Source: Actinomycetes bacterium (GTDB lineage: Bacteria; Actinomycetota; CADDZG01; JAHWKV01). From it: a stretch of DNA of 41,534 bases. The notes below the pieces were generated by a model, which ran no database searches, was not told the origin of the DNA, and saw nothing but the letters and a program-made list of their open reading frames with translations. This document shows, piece by piece, positions 7,468 through 16,288 of this stretch; position 1 is the stretch's first letter; every line of letters starts with the position of its first letter. Where the stretch lies: assembly GCA_029263075.1 (NCBI GenBank), contig JAJCYE010000077.1, positions 1 to 41,534 on the forward strand. Direction: 5' to 3'. The position numbers and the translations under genes are program-made.

Positions 7468-9000
7468 GTGAACAAGGTCCTGACCCCCTCCCAGATGGCC
7501 GCGGCGGACCGGGCTGCGGCGGCATCGGGCATTCCGACAGTCGAGTTGATGCAACGGGCCGGACGCGGCGTCGGCCGGGAAGTTATCAAAGCGCTGGGCG
7601 GCGTTTACGGGAAACGGGTCACCGTGCTGTGCGGCAAAGGCAACAACGCCGGTGACGGTTTCGTTGCCGCCGGTTATCTGGCCCGCAGGGGGATCGCCTG
7701 CAACGTGGTGCTCATCGTCGATCCGCAGGAGCTCCGGGGCGATGCCCTGGATGCCTACGGCAAGATGCTGGGATCTGCGGTGCGCATCCGGCGCTTCGAT
7801 GCCGGTTGGCTGGCCCGCGAACTGAAGCGGTCCGACCTGGTAATCGACGCGATGTTGGGAACCGGATCCCGGGGGGGCCTGCGGGGTGAGATGGCGGCGG
7901 CCGCCGCCGCCGCCAACGGGTCCGGGCTCCCTATCCTGTCGATCGACATCCCCTCCGGGGTGAACGGGGAGACCGGCGCGGTGGAGGGCGACGCGGTCCG
8001 GGCGACGCGGACGGTCACCCTCGCCGCCTACAAGGCGGGTCTGCTGCTCCAGCCCGGCGCCGGCTACTCCGGCGACGTTGTGGTGGAGGACATCGGCATC
8101 CCGGACGGGATGATGCAGGCGGATCTGTGCCTCGCCGGAGCCGGTGACCTGGCCGGGGCGCTGGAGCCAAGGGAGGTTACCGCGCACAAAAGGAGCACCG
8201 GCAAGGTGCTGGTGGTCGGCGGGTCGGTTTCCATGTCGGGTGCGGTTGCCCTGGCGGCCGGCGGTGCGCTGCGGGCGGGGGCCGGCCTGGTCCGGATGGT
8301 GGTCCCGGACTGTATTCGGGACCGGGTAGGTCCTCTGGTCGTCGAGGCGCTGACCGTCGGATTACCCGGCACGGCCGACGGCGCTTTCAGCTTTGGCGCA
8401 GCCGGCGAAGTGATCGACCTGGCGGGGGATGCCCACGTGTTGGCAGTAGGACCCGGGGTCGGGAAGGGCGTCGAGACCCTGAATTTTGTCACCGAGATCC
8501 TGAGGGAGGTGGAGCGACCGGTGGTGCTGGATGCCGATGGCCTGGCCGCCTTCCAGGGCCACCCGGAGGGACTGAAGGAGCGCCGGGCGCCGACCATCCT
8601 CACTCCCCACGCCGGTGAACTCGGCCGCCTTTTGGGCCGGCCTCCGGAACAGATCGACGCCGACCGGGTGGAATCGGCCCGGGAGGCCGCCCGGCGCACC
8701 GGCGCCGTGGTGCTGCTGAAGGGATTCCGGACCGTGGTGGCCCGCCCGGACGGGCATGCGGTGATGGTGGACGCCGGGGGCCCGGTGCTTGCCACCGCGG
8801 GCACGGGCGACGTTTTGACCGGGGTGGTCGCCGCCCTGGCCGCCACGACCGACGCGTTCACCGCCGCCTGGGCAGGGGCGTGCCTGCACGGCTTGGCCGG
8901 GGATATGCTGGCCGAGTGGATGGGAGACCGGGGAGTGGTGGCGGGAGACCTGCTCAAGGCGCTGCCCCTGGTGCTTCACCAAGTGGGGTCAACCCGGTGA
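7468..9000 (+). CDS. nnr: Bifunctional NAD(P)H-hydrate epimerase / ADP-dependent NAD(P)H-hydrate dehydratase
   Basis: This 510-aa fusion repairs damaged nicotinamide cofactors. The N-terminal half is the YjeF_N epimerase (NnrE), with GKGNNAGDGFVAA and VIDAMLGTG. The C-terminal half is the ribokinase-like dehydratase (NnrD), with ILTPHAGELGRLLG and the anion hole/catalytic GTGDVLTG. The GTG at 7468 is chosen because TACAAT precedes it at leaderless spacing and the protein then begins with the family-like MNKVLTPSQMAAADRAA. Its stop overlaps the alr start (GTGA). The nnr-alr pairing is common in bacteria. Confidence 0.95.
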   Translation: MNKVLTPSQMAAADRAAAASGIPTVELMQRAGRGVGREVIKALGGVYGKRVTVLCGKGNNAGDGFVAAGYLARRGIACNVVLIVDPQELRGDALDAYGKMLGSAVRIRRFDAGWLARELKRSDLVIDAMLGTGSRGGLRGEMAAAAAAANGSGLPILSIDIPSGVNGETGAVEGDAVRATRTVTLAAYKAGLLLQPGAGYSGDVVVEDIGIPDGMMQADLCLAGAGDLAGALEPREVTAHKRSTGKVLVVGGSVSMSGAVALAAGGALRAGAGLVRMVVPDCIRDRVGPLVVEALTVGLPGTADGAFSFGAAGEVIDLAGDAHVLAVGPGVGKGVETLNFVTEILREVERPVVLDADGLAAFQGHPEGLKERRAPTILTPHAGELGRLLGRPPEQIDADRVESAREAARRTGAVVLLKGFRTVVARPDGHAVMVDAGGPVLATAGTGDVLTGVVAALAATTDAFTAAWAGACLHGLAGDMLAEWMGDRGVVAGDLLKALPLVLHQVGSTR

Positions 9001-10139
9001 ATCAAACCGATGCAATGGCCCTGTGGGCCGAGGTGGATCTGGGCTGCATCCGGCGCAACATCTCCCGCGTGAAGGCTTTGCTGAAGCCCGGCACGCTCCT
9101 GCTGGCGGTGGTCAAAGCCAACGCTTACGGCCACGGCGAAGTAGAGGCGGCCGGCGCCGCCCTCGAAGGGGGCGCCGACTGGTTGGGCGTTGCCCGGGTT
9201 CAGGAGGGCGCCGCTCTTAGGCGGGCGGGCATCGGATGCCCGATCCTCCTGCTCGCCCAGCCCCCGGCGGATGCCCTTGTTGTAGCAGCCGAGCACAATC
9301 TCACCCCCACCATCTACACCGAAGCCGGGGCGCGGGCCTGGTCGGATCTGGCCGGTCCTTCAAAACGCCTCAAGTGCCACCTGAAGGTGGATACCGGCAT
9401 GCACCGCTACGGGGTTGCACCGGACGACGCCGCCGGGTTTATCGACCTTCTCCGCTCAATGGAGGGCGTGGAACTGGAGGGTATTTGGACCCACTTTGCC
9501 GTCGCCGAGGATGTTGCCAACTCCTTTACCTCCCAGCAGCACAAAATCTTTCTTGAGCTGCTCGACTCCTTGGGTCCCCGGGCCGGCGGACTGATCCGTC
9601 ACATGTCCAACTCAGCCGGTTCGCTCAGTTTTCCAGCGGCCCATCTCGATATGGTCCGGACCGGCATTGCCGGCTACGGCATTCACCCGTCGCCGGCTCT
9701 CTCGGACAGGGTCGAACTGGAGCCCGCGATGAGCCTGAAGTCGCGGGTCGGCATGGTCAAGAGGTTGCCCGCCGGGGAATCGATCTCCTACGGACAGCGC
9801 TACACGCTCCAGCGGGACGGTTTTGTCGCAACGGTGCCCTGCGGCTACGCCGATGGCTTGCGAAGAGCCCTGGGAAACGTGGGCGAGGTGATTGTCCGGG
9901 GAAAACGCTACCGAATCAGCGGGACGATCACCATGGACCACTTTCTTATCGACGCCGGGGACGACAAGCTGGAGGTTGGTGATGAGGTGGTGATCCTGGG
10001 CCGCCAGGGCGACGAGGAGGTCACCGCACAGCAGATGGCCGACAAGCTCGGCACCAATCCCTATGAGGTGGTGTGCAGTATCAGCGCCCGGGTGCGCCGG
10101 GTCTACCTCGACGGACCGGACGCCGCGCCGCGGGCTTGA
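8997..10139 (+). CDS. alr: Alanine racemase
   Basis: Alr interconverts L- and D-alanine with PLP, supplying D-Ala for peptidoglycan. The PLP lysine lies in AVVKANAYGHG; further family features are LKVDTGMHRYGV, the SNSAGSL segment, GIAGYGIHPSP and the C-terminal domain (GTITMDHFLID, EVVCSISARVRRVY). The 380-residue length fits. The GTG at 8997 overlaps the nnr stop; an ATG at 9015 (MALWAEVDL) would also match the usual N-terminus. Upstream in-frame codons lie inside nnr and are unlikely to be used. Confidence 0.95.
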   Translation: MNQTDAMALWAEVDLGCIRRNISRVKALLKPGTLLLAVVKANAYGHGEVEAAGAALEGGADWLGVARVQEGAALRRAGIGCPILLLAQPPADALVVAAEHNLTPTIYTEAGARAWSDLAGPSKRLKCHLKVDTGMHRYGVAPDDAAGFIDLLRSMEGVELEGIWTHFAVAEDVANSFTSQQHKIFLELLDSLGPRAGGLIRHMSNSAGSLSFPAAHLDMVRTGIAGYGIHPSPALSDRVELEPAMSLKSRVGMVKRLPAGESISYGQRYTLQRDGFVATVPCGYADGLRRALGNVGEVIVRGKRYRISGTITMDHFLIDAGDDKLEVGDEVVILGRQGDEEVTAQQMADKLGTNPYEVVCSISARVRRVYLDGPDAAPRA

Positions 10140-10240
10140 GCAAGTCTCCCAACGCCTGCGCAGTCGGTATCATCTAAGGAACGGGCGGGACCGGAACTCG
10201 TGATGCCCACGCTGAGGGGCCGTTGGTTGGGGGGTTAGTT

Positions 10241-10888
10241 GTGGTGTGGAAGACGCTCGATGAGGCGAGGATCGAGGCTTCTGGATGCACCCGTTGCCGC
10301 CTGGCGGAGGGTCGCACCCAAGTTGTCTGGTTGGACGGCAACCCCGAGTCGGACCTGATGTTCGTCGGCGAGGCGCCCGGCTTCAACGAAGACAAACTCG
10401 GGAAACCTTTTGTGGGAGCCGCGGGCAAACTGCTGGACCAGCTTCTGGAATCCATAGGACTCGACCGGAGCGGCTGTGTGATCTGCAACGTGATCAAGTG
10501 CCGGCCTCCGGCCAACCGCAACCCCGAAGCAGACGAGATTGCTACCTGCAGCCCTTATCTCAGGGCTCAGATCGAGTTCATCAAGCCGAAGGTGATAGTG
10601 ACCCTGGGCAACTTCGCCACCCGATTTATGCTGGACCGCCAGTTGTCCATCACGCGGGTCCGGGGCCAGATCTTCAAGGCGTTCGGCGCCAAAATAATCC
10701 CCACCTTGCACCCGGCGGCGGCACTGCACTCCGGGGGCGTCGGATCCCCACAATTTGCCCTGATCCGGTCCGATTTCGACCTGATCAAAGCCGAGTTGGC
10801 CAAAGACATTCCAGCCCCGATTCCGGTGCGGGTGCCGGTTCCGGAGGTAATCACTGAATCCCCGCTCCAGCAGGATCCACTCTTCTAG
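10241..10888 (+). CDS. Type-4 (family 4) uracil-DNA glycosylase, [4Fe-4S]
   Basis: The enzyme removes uracil from DNA, arising from cytosine deamination, and is typical of actinobacteria and thermophiles. Motif A reads GEAPGFNEDKLGKPFVGAAG, and motif B is the TLHPAAAL stretch. Iron-sulfur ligands appear as CTRC near the N-terminus and as further cysteines in the GCVICNVIKCRPP region and ATCSPY. I place the start at GTG 10241, after a G-rich stretch; in-frame starts 18 bases upstream are possible. Its stop overlaps the tsaE start by one base (TAGTG), so it appears to head the t6A operon. Confidence 0.92.
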   Translation: MVWKTLDEARIEASGCTRCRLAEGRTQVVWLDGNPESDLMFVGEAPGFNEDKLGKPFVGAAGKLLDQLLESIGLDRSGCVICNVIKCRPPANRNPEADEIATCSPYLRAQIEFIKPKVIVTLGNFATRFMLDRQLSITRVRGQIFKAFGAKIIPTLHPAAALHSGGVGSPQFALIRSDFDLIKAELAKDIPAPIPVRVPVPEVITESPLQQDPLF

Positions 10889-11466
10889 TGGCGCCTCCGG
10901 CCCGGCCGAATAAACTGATTCTTAAGAGTCGGTCGGCAGCAGAGACCCAAAAGCTTGGTGGCTTGCTGGCGCCGCTGCTGGTGCCCGGGGACGTCCTGGT
11001 TATGTCCGGGGACCTCGGTGCCGGTAAAACAACATTCGTCCAGGGGCTCGCCAGGGGTCTGGGGATAGTGGAGCGGGTCACCTCGCCCACATTCGTATTG
11101 ATGAAGGAGTACCAAGGCGGCCGGTTCCCGTTGATGCACCTGGATGTCTATCGCCTGGGCAAGGTGCAGGAGGTCATAGACCTCGGCATCGATGAGTACC
11201 TGGACCCGTCGTACGTGGTGGTTGTCGAGTGGGGCGACCGGGTCGAGCCGCTGCTGCCCCAGGAGAATTTGGCTATAGAACTGGTACACGAGGGGGCCGA
11301 TGTCCGCAGTATCACCATCACCGGCAGGGGGACTCCCTGGGCCGGGCGCATGGAATCCATAAAGAAGCTGGTTGAGGGACTGACTGCTGAATCCCGGGCC
11401 AAAGAGCCCAACTTCGGCGACACTTTTCAGCCGAGCAACCCAACTGAAGGCGGCCGGAACAACTGA
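10888..11466 (+). CDS. tsaE: tRNA threonylcarbamoyladenosine biosynthesis ATPase TsaE
   Basis: TsaE is the P-loop ATPase that works with TsaB and TsaD to place t6A at position 37 of ANN-decoding tRNAs. The Walker A loop is GDLGAGKTTF, followed by the conserved TSPTFVLMKEY, LMHLDVYRL and VVEWGDRVEPLLP. The protein has 192 residues, about 40 more than a minimal TsaE; the extra C-terminal stretch is polar and unremarkable. The GTG start overlaps the glycosylase stop, and the end overlaps the tsaB start (TGATG). Confidence 0.94.
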   Translation: MAPPARPNKLILKSRSAAETQKLGGLLAPLLVPGDVLVMSGDLGAGKTTFVQGLARGLGIVERVTSPTFVLMKEYQGGRFPLMHLDVYRLGKVQEVIDLGIDEYLDPSYVVVVEWGDRVEPLLPQENLAIELVHEGADVRSITITGRGTPWAGRMESIKKLVEGLTAESRAKEPNFGDTFQPSNPTEGGRNN

Positions 11467-12167
11467 TGCTGATCCTTGGAATAGAGACCTCAACGCCCGC
11501 GGCATCGGTAACCATCGGGTCCGAGCAGGGAATCATCGGCTCCTGCCTGGTTACCCGGGGAGTTAGCCACGGTTCGTTCATCCTGCCGGCGGTCGAGTTT
11601 TTGATGAAGGAGGCGGACCTCAGCTACAACAACCTCTCGGCTATCGCGGTCGGCTTGGGGCCCGGTTTGTTCACCGGCCTACGGGTGGGGGTTGCCACCG
11701 CCAAGACGCTGGCGCAGGCACTTTCGGTGCCCATCGTCGGGGTCTCCTCCCTCGACCTGCTGGCCTTCGACGTCCGCTACTCCGACAAGCTGATCTGCCC
11801 GGTGATCGACGCCAAGCGCAAAGAGGTGTTCTTTGCCTTCTACCGGCAGGTACCCGGCGGCATAACCAGGGAGACCAGCTACGTGGTGGGCACACCGGAA
11901 CGCCTGCTGGCCGAACTGGAGGGGACCAAGGACGAGTTCCTGTTGATCGGCAACGGTGCCCTGCTGTACCGGGACCGCCTGGATGGGGTCCCCAAGGTGG
12001 AGTTCGGATCGATGGCCAACGCGTTCCCCAGGGCCGCGTCGCTGGTTGAGCTGGCATTGCCCCGGCTCTACCGAGAGGACTACGACCGTCTGTTCGATCT
12101 GGAACCGCTGTACATGCGACGCTCCGACGCCGAGATCAACTGGGAGAAGAAGGCGGCAGGCGCATGA
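11466..12167 (+). CDS. tsaB: tRNA threonylcarbamoyladenosine biosynthesis protein TsaB
   Basis: TsaB is the non-catalytic ASKHA-fold partner that dimerises with TsaD in the t6A transferase complex. The N-terminus ILGIETSTPAASVTIG and the GLGPGLFTGLRVG loop are characteristic. At 233 residues the length is typical. It overlaps tsaE upstream and rimI downstream (ATGA at 12164), giving one translationally coupled unit. Confidence 0.95.
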   Translation: MLILGIETSTPAASVTIGSEQGIIGSCLVTRGVSHGSFILPAVEFLMKEADLSYNNLSAIAVGLGPGLFTGLRVGVATAKTLAQALSVPIVGVSSLDLLAFDVRYSDKLICPVIDAKRKEVFFAFYRQVPGGITRETSYVVGTPERLLAELEGTKDEFLLIGNGALLYRDRLDGVPKVEFGSMANAFPRAASLVELALPRLYREDYDRLFDLEPLYMRRSDAEINWEKKAAGA

Positions 12168-12730
12168 ATGCCCTAGCGAATCCCGAGCCGTTGGACCTCG
12201 CCCGAGTGGAACTGGTGACAATGCGTCGCCGGCACGTCCGCCAGGTGATGAAAATCGAGGCCCAGGTGTATCCGCGGCCCTGGAGTTCGGCCCTGTTCTT
12301 GCAAGAGATCGTGCGGCGGGCCGACCGGATCTATCTGGCTGCCCGCTACGAAGGAACCGTCGTCGGGTACGGGGGCCTCATCACCTCCGGCCTGGAAGCG
12401 CACCTCACAACTATTGCGGTGGACCCTCCCTACCACCGGACTGGGGTGGGGACCAAGCTGATGGTCGGGATGTTGGACGCCGCCATCGACCGGGGCGCCC
12501 GGACCCTTTCCCTTGAGGTGCGACGGTCCAACTACGCCGCCCAGAACATGTATGAGAAGTTTGGATTCCGCCCGGTGGGGCTCAGGCCCGGCTACTACGT
12601 CGAAACCGGGGAGGATGCAATCGTGATGTGGGTGGACCAGACGGACGGACCCGAGTATGCCGCCCTCCTCGACCGGATGCGAGAAAAGATCGCGGCCCGC
12701 GGCAGCCGAATGGAGGGCAACCTTGGCTAA
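12164..12730 (+). CDS. rimI: Ribosomal-protein-alanine N-acetyltransferase (GNAT family)
   Basis: RimI acetylates the N-terminus of ribosomal protein S18 and other proteins using acetyl-CoA. The GNAT motif A reads TTIAVDPPYHRTGVGTKLM, followed by LEVRRSNYAAQNMYEKFGF, which is diagnostic for RimI. It has about 25 extra N-terminal residues and an Arg/Lys-rich C-terminal tail. The order tsaB-rimI-tsaD is the standard actinobacterial arrangement. Its last codons overlap the tsaD start. Confidence 0.94.
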   Translation: MNALANPEPLDLARVELVTMRRRHVRQVMKIEAQVYPRPWSSALFLQEIVRRADRIYLAARYEGTVVGYGGLITSGLEAHLTTIAVDPPYHRTGVGTKLMVGMLDAAIDRGARTLSLEVRRSNYAAQNMYEKFGFRPVGLRPGYYVETGEDAIVMWVDQTDGPEYAALLDRMREKIAARGSRMEGNLG

Positions 12731-13847
12731 GGAGTCATCTCCCCCCGTCCCCTCGGTGGACATCCCGGACGTGGTGGACGTAACGCCGGAGATGATCCTG
12801 CAAACCGAGACCGAGATCGAGGAGTTGGGCAAAACCGACGAGCAGACTCTCATCTTGGGAATCGAGACCTCGTGCGATGAGACCGGTGTCGCAATCCTCA
12901 GGGGAGGCGACCAGGTACTGGCCAATGTGATCTCATCGTCCGCCGACCTGCACAGCCGGTACGGGGGAGTGGTGCCCGAGGTTGCCTCCCGGGCTCACGT
13001 GCAGGCGATGAACCCGGCGATCGCCGAGGCGTTGCGCCTCGCCGACGTCACGTTGTGGGACATGTCGGCAATCGCAGTGACGGTGGGCCCGGGACTGATC
13101 GGATCTTTGATAGTGGGGGTCGCCGCGGCCAAGGCACTTGCTTCGGTGCTGGAGGTGCCGCTGTTGGGCATAAACCACCTGGAAGCCCACATCTACGCCA
13201 ACTTTTTGGAGCACCCGGACTTCGCGCCTCCGGCGGTCGGCCTGATTGTCTCCGGCGGCCACACCCTGCTGGTGCATATGCCGGCCCACGGGTTGTACGA
13301 GGTCTTGGGCGAAACCCTCGACGACGCCGCGGGGGAGGCCTTTGACAAGATCGCCCGCTACCTGGGCATCGGTTATCCCGGTGGTCCGGCCATCGACCAG
13401 ATGGCCCTGGGAGGAAGCAAGCGGGCTATCAAGTTCCCGCGGGCGATGCTTCGCCGGGGCTACGATTTCTCCTTCTCCGGCCTTAAGACCTCGGTGCGGG
13501 ACTACATCCGAAAGCAGGAGGAGGCGGGGGTTGAGATCAACCTGGCCGACGTCTGCGCCTCATTTCAGGAGGCGGTGGTCGAGGTCCAGGTCCACAAGAC
13601 CATCAAGGCGGCGCAGGAGTACGGAGTGACCAACGTGTTCGTCTCCGGGGGAGTCGCGGCCAACTCCCGCTTGCGGGAACTGATGGGGGTCATGTGCGAG
13701 GAGTCGGAACTGAAGCTGTTCTACCCGTCACCGGTCTACTGCACGGACAACGCGGCAATGGTGGCGTGCTGCGGCCATTACCGCTTCGAACGGGGGATCC
13801 GGCCGGACCCGAACATCGACCCGGACCCGAATCTGCACCTGGCCTAA
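12723..13847 (+). CDS. tsaD: tRNA N6-adenosine threonylcarbamoyltransferase TsaD
   Basis: TsaD transfers the threonylcarbamoyl group to A37 of tRNA. Metal-binding histidines lie in NHLEAHIYA, and ASKHA signatures in ILGIETSCDETGVAIL, VTVGPGLIGSL, LIVSGGHTLLVH and VFVSGGVAANSRLRE. I chose TTG 12723 because a GGAGGG lies 5 bases upstream within the end of rimI; it gives 374 aa. This start adds about 40 acidic residues before the fold, which most TsaD proteins lack. An ATG at 12792 (MILQTETEIEE) would shorten that extension. Confidence 0.95.
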   Translation: MAKESSPPVPSVDIPDVVDVTPEMILQTETEIEELGKTDEQTLILGIETSCDETGVAILRGGDQVLANVISSSADLHSRYGGVVPEVASRAHVQAMNPAIAEALRLADVTLWDMSAIAVTVGPGLIGSLIVGVAAAKALASVLEVPLLGINHLEAHIYANFLEHPDFAPPAVGLIVSGGHTLLVHMPAHGLYEVLGETLDDAAGEAFDKIARYLGIGYPGGPAIDQMALGGSKRAIKFPRAMLRRGYDFSFSGLKTSVRDYIRKQEEAGVEINLADVCASFQEAVVEVQVHKTIKAAQEYGVTNVFVSGGVAANSRLRELMGVMCEESELKLFYPSPVYCTDNAAMVACCGHYRFERGIRPDPNIDPDPNLHLA

Positions 13848-14479
13848 CCCTCTCCGCCGAAGGATTCCGGGAGACGTTCGAGCATCACCTCGGCGTTGGA
13901 GTATCCGATCGTCAGCAGGTGACCCTGCTCGCCCACCCGGGCGATAACCGTGGGGAAGCTGTGTATTCCCCACTCCCGGGCAACCGTGAAGTCCGCCCAG
14001 GCGGCGTCCCGGTACTCCTCGGAGTCGAAAGCAGCCTGGAGGGCCCGGGCATCGGCGCCGACCTCCTCCACCAACGGCAGGAGCGCCTCCAGATTTATCG
14101 TCAGCACTCCCTCGGCGTAGAAGGCCCGCTGGATCCGCTTGAATAGGGGCCAGGCCCGCGGAGGGTCGAACAGCCTCACCAGGGCGATCGCCCGGCAAGC
14201 CGGTTCGGTGTCGTACAAGAAGTCCCTGCGTTCGATGGTGCGGTGATCGAAGGGCTGCCCGGTGGCCTGATTTATCAGGGTCCACTCGTGCTCCATGTGT
14301 CCTGCCAGTTCGTCCGACATCGGTTCGGCGTTCGGCCCCGGCCTCAGTCCGCCGGTTACCACGCGGAATGCGGTCCCCGGGAGGCGCCGCTGAAGTTCGT
14401 CGAGTTGCGGGGCGATCCCCCAGCACCACGAACACATCGGGTCCCCGACGTAGATGATCTCCCGGTCCGTCTCCACCAT
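13844..14479 (-). CDS. DsbA-family (FrnE-like) thioredoxin-fold protein
   Basis: The 211-aa protein has the redox motif CSWCWG in the N-terminal strand-helix junction (IIYVGDPMCSWCWGIAPQ) and the cis-Pro loop SFPTVIA near the C-terminus, with an all-helical insert between. This is the layout of DsbA-fold oxidoreductases of the FrnE/DUF953-like group. There is no signal peptide, so it is probably cytoplasmic and may act on thiols or as an isomerase. It converges on tsaD with a 4-base overlap and is divergent from the STAND ATPase gene. Confidence 0.85.
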   Translation of the reverse strand: MVETDREIIYVGDPMCSWCWGIAPQLDELQRRLPGTAFRVVTGGLRPGPNAEPMSDELAGHMEHEWTLINQATGQPFDHRTIERRDFLYDTEPACRAIALVRLFDPPRAWPLFKRIQRAFYAEGVLTINLEALLPLVEEVGADARALQAAFDSEEYRDAAWADFTVAREWGIHSFPTVIARVGEQGHLLTIGYSNAEVMLERLPESFGGEG

Positions 14480-14516
14480 CCCAACATACCTGCCCGAGCG
14501 AGTTTGGCGAGTTGGC

Positions 14517-14522
14517 TACCAT
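14517..14522 (+). promoter_or_regulatory. -10 element of the nSTAND1 gene, leaderless layout
   Basis: TACCAT is 6 bases before the GTG at 14529. This supports that GTG over the in-frame ATG at 14454, which lies inside the divergent gene. Confidence 0.5.
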
Positions 14523-14528
14523 GTCGAC

Positions 14529-15905
14529 GTGAGCTCCAACGTTCTTACTCCGAGTTGCCCCTACCGGGGACTGGCCCCCTTCCGGCCGGCCGACGCCGGC
14601 GCCTTTTTCGGGCGCGCCCCGTTGGTGGAGTTGTTGGTCTCCCGCCTGGCGGTTCACCCCCGGCTGGTGGTCTCCGGACCCACGGGGTGCGGGAAGTCGT
14701 CCTTGCTCCAGGCGGGGTTGGTACCGGCCCTGGCGAACCCGGCGGAGCGGACGGTAATTGTGACGCCCGGCGAACACCCGTTGGATGCGTTGTGGGAGGG
14801 GCTTGGTGAGATCGCCGGGGCACCTCTGCCCGATATCTTCTCCCTGGAGGAGGCCCCCGGAGCAGCGGCTGCCCGGCGGGTAGGTCCCGGAGTTTTGGTG
14901 GTCGACCAACTCGAAGATCTCTTCGGCTTTTGTCGCGACGCGGCCGAGCGGCGGGCATTCTTTGGCGTCCTGGAGGCGCTCCCCCCGGCGCTAAAGGTGG
15001 TTCTGGGCATCCGGGTGGGCTCCTACGGGGACTGCGTGACTCACCCGTGGCTGGTTTCTGCGATCAACGCCAACCACGTGTTGATCGGTCCACCGGCGGG
15101 AGCGGGGCTGCGGGAAGCGGTGGAGGGCCCCGCCCGCCGGGCGGGATTGCGGCTGGAGGAGGGGCTCGCCGACCGTGTCCTGGCCGACGCCGGCGTCGCC
15201 GACGACCCGATCGTGATGGCGGCGATTTCCCACGCCCTCGCCGAAACCTGGCGCCGCAGGGAAGGGCGGATCTTGACCATTGTCGGGTACGAGGCCTCTG
15301 GTGGGGTCGCCGGAGCGATCGAAGCAACAGCCGAAGCGGTGTGTTCAGGGCTCGACGCGGGGGAGCGCCGGTTGGTCCAAAGCCTGCTGTTGCGCTTGGG
15401 GCGGCAAGACGGTCGGTCGAGCCTGGACGGGTTCGGGGAGAACGAAAAGCGGGTTCTGGCGATGCTTTCGGACGCCGGACTGGTTGATGTGGACGACCGG
15501 AGTGCGCGGCTGGCGTCCGAGGTCATAATCCCGCGCTGGCCCCGGCTCCAGGACTGGCTTGAGGAGGACCTGGACCGAAACTACGCCCGTAAACGTTTGG
15601 AGGCCGCAGCCCAGGAGTGGGAGAGCCGGGGAAGAACGGATGAACTGCTGCTGCGGGGGGCTCCGCTGGCGGCAGCGCTGCTCTGGCGCGACGGCGGCGG
15701 ATCGGTGGACTCCACCGGCCTCCTGGCGCGCTTTTTGGAGGCCGGGGAAGCAACCCGGGCCGCGGCCGTCAAGGCGGGTTCCGCACGGGACAAACGGCAG
15801 CGAGAGGCCCACCGCCGGACGGTAAAACTTCTGGTCATGGCGCTGGTGCCGGCGCTGGTCTTGGTGGCAATTCTGGGATTCTTCCTGGTCCGGGCTCTTT
15901 ATTAG
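14529..15905 (+). CDS. nSTAND1-type NTPase with C-terminal membrane helix, no WD40 repeats
   Basis: STAND ATPases are signal-responsive switches. The 458-aa protein opens with the nSTAND1 signature CPYRGLAPFRPADAGAFFGR. Walker A is GPTGCGKSS (about residues 50-58), and Walker B is VLVVDQLEDLFGF (about 122-134). A helical/winged-helix region follows (YEASGGVAGAIEATAEAV, LARFLEAGEATRAAA), and then a membrane segment at about 433-457 (LVMALVPALVLVAILGFFLV). In many actinobacterial relatives such a helix is followed by WD40 repeats; here the protein stops directly after it. The stop codon lies inside the CIRCE operator of groES. The 25 residues before the chosen GTG are unlike the family. Substrate or trigger is unknown. 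Confidence 0.85.
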   Translation: MSSNVLTPSCPYRGLAPFRPADAGAFFGRAPLVELLVSRLAVHPRLVVSGPTGCGKSSLLQAGLVPALANPAERTVIVTPGEHPLDALWEGLGEIAGAPLPDIFSLEEAPGAAAARRVGPGVLVVDQLEDLFGFCRDAAERRAFFGVLEALPPALKVVLGIRVGSYGDCVTHPWLVSAINANHVLIGPPAGAGLREAVEGPARRAGLRLEEGLADRVLADAGVADDPIVMAAISHALAETWRRREGRILTIVGYEASGGVAGAIEATAEAVCSGLDAGERRLVQSLLLRLGRQDGRSSLDGFGENEKRVLAMLSDAGLVDVDDRSARLASEVIIPRWPRLQDWLEEDLDRNYARKRLEAAAQEWESRGRTDELLLRGAPLAAALLWRDGGGSVDSTGLLARFLEAGEATRAAAVKAGSARDKRQREAHRRTVKLLVMALVPALVLVAILGFFLVRALY

Positions 15906-15928
15906 CACTCACCGGCTTAGAGTGCTAA
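15902..15928 (+). promoter_or_regulatory. CIRCE operator (HrcA binding site) of groES
   Basis: Perfect inverted repeat TTAGCACTC-N9-GAGTGCTAA, the consensus CIRCE element bound by the heat-shock repressor HrcA. It overlaps the stop codon of the upstream STAND gene and lies 63 bases before groES. Confidence 0.97.
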
Positions 15929-15990
15929 TCTGACAGCGGAGCGAGTTTCCGTCCGCTCCCGAGCCGTGTTTAGCCAGAGGAGGTTTTTTT

Positions 15991-16275
15991 ATGGGTCTCA
16001 AGCCACTTGGAGATCGCGTTCTGATCAAGATTGAAGAGACGGAGAATGCGCTTCCGTCGGGTCTGGTAATTCCGGACACCGCCAAGGAGAAGCCGCAGGA
16101 GGGTACCGTCGTCGCAGTAGGACCCGGCTCCTACCAGGACGGCACCAGGGTTCCGCTCGACGTCAAGGAGGGCGACCGCGTGCTGTTCTCCAAGTACGGG
16201 GGCACCGAGGTCAAGGTCGGCGGCGAAGACTTCATGATGCTTAACGAGCGTGACGTACTGGCCATCGTCAGCTAA
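15991..16275 (+). CDS. groES: Co-chaperonin GroES (Cpn10)
   Basis: GroES forms the heptameric lid of the GroEL folding chamber. The 94-aa sequence starts [15 protein letters not shown], contains the mobile-loop region [21 protein letters not shown] and ends [12 protein letters not shown], all standard. A strong AGAGGAGG ribosome-binding site precedes the ATG. It is under CIRCE control and followed at once by its own terminator. No groEL gene follows, so it is transcribed alone here; groEL must lie elsewhere. Confidence 0.98.
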   Translation: MGLKPLGDRVLIKIEETENALPSGLVIPDTAKEKPQEGTVVAVGPGSYQDGTRVPLDVKEGDRVLFSKYGGTEVKVGGEDFMMLNERDVLAIVS

Positions 16276-16288
16276 CAGAGTTCGATTC

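Noticed and set aside
6127-8187. 686-codon minus-strand frame
   Set aside because: It spans the ends of three well-identified plus-strand genes and has no recognisable domain.
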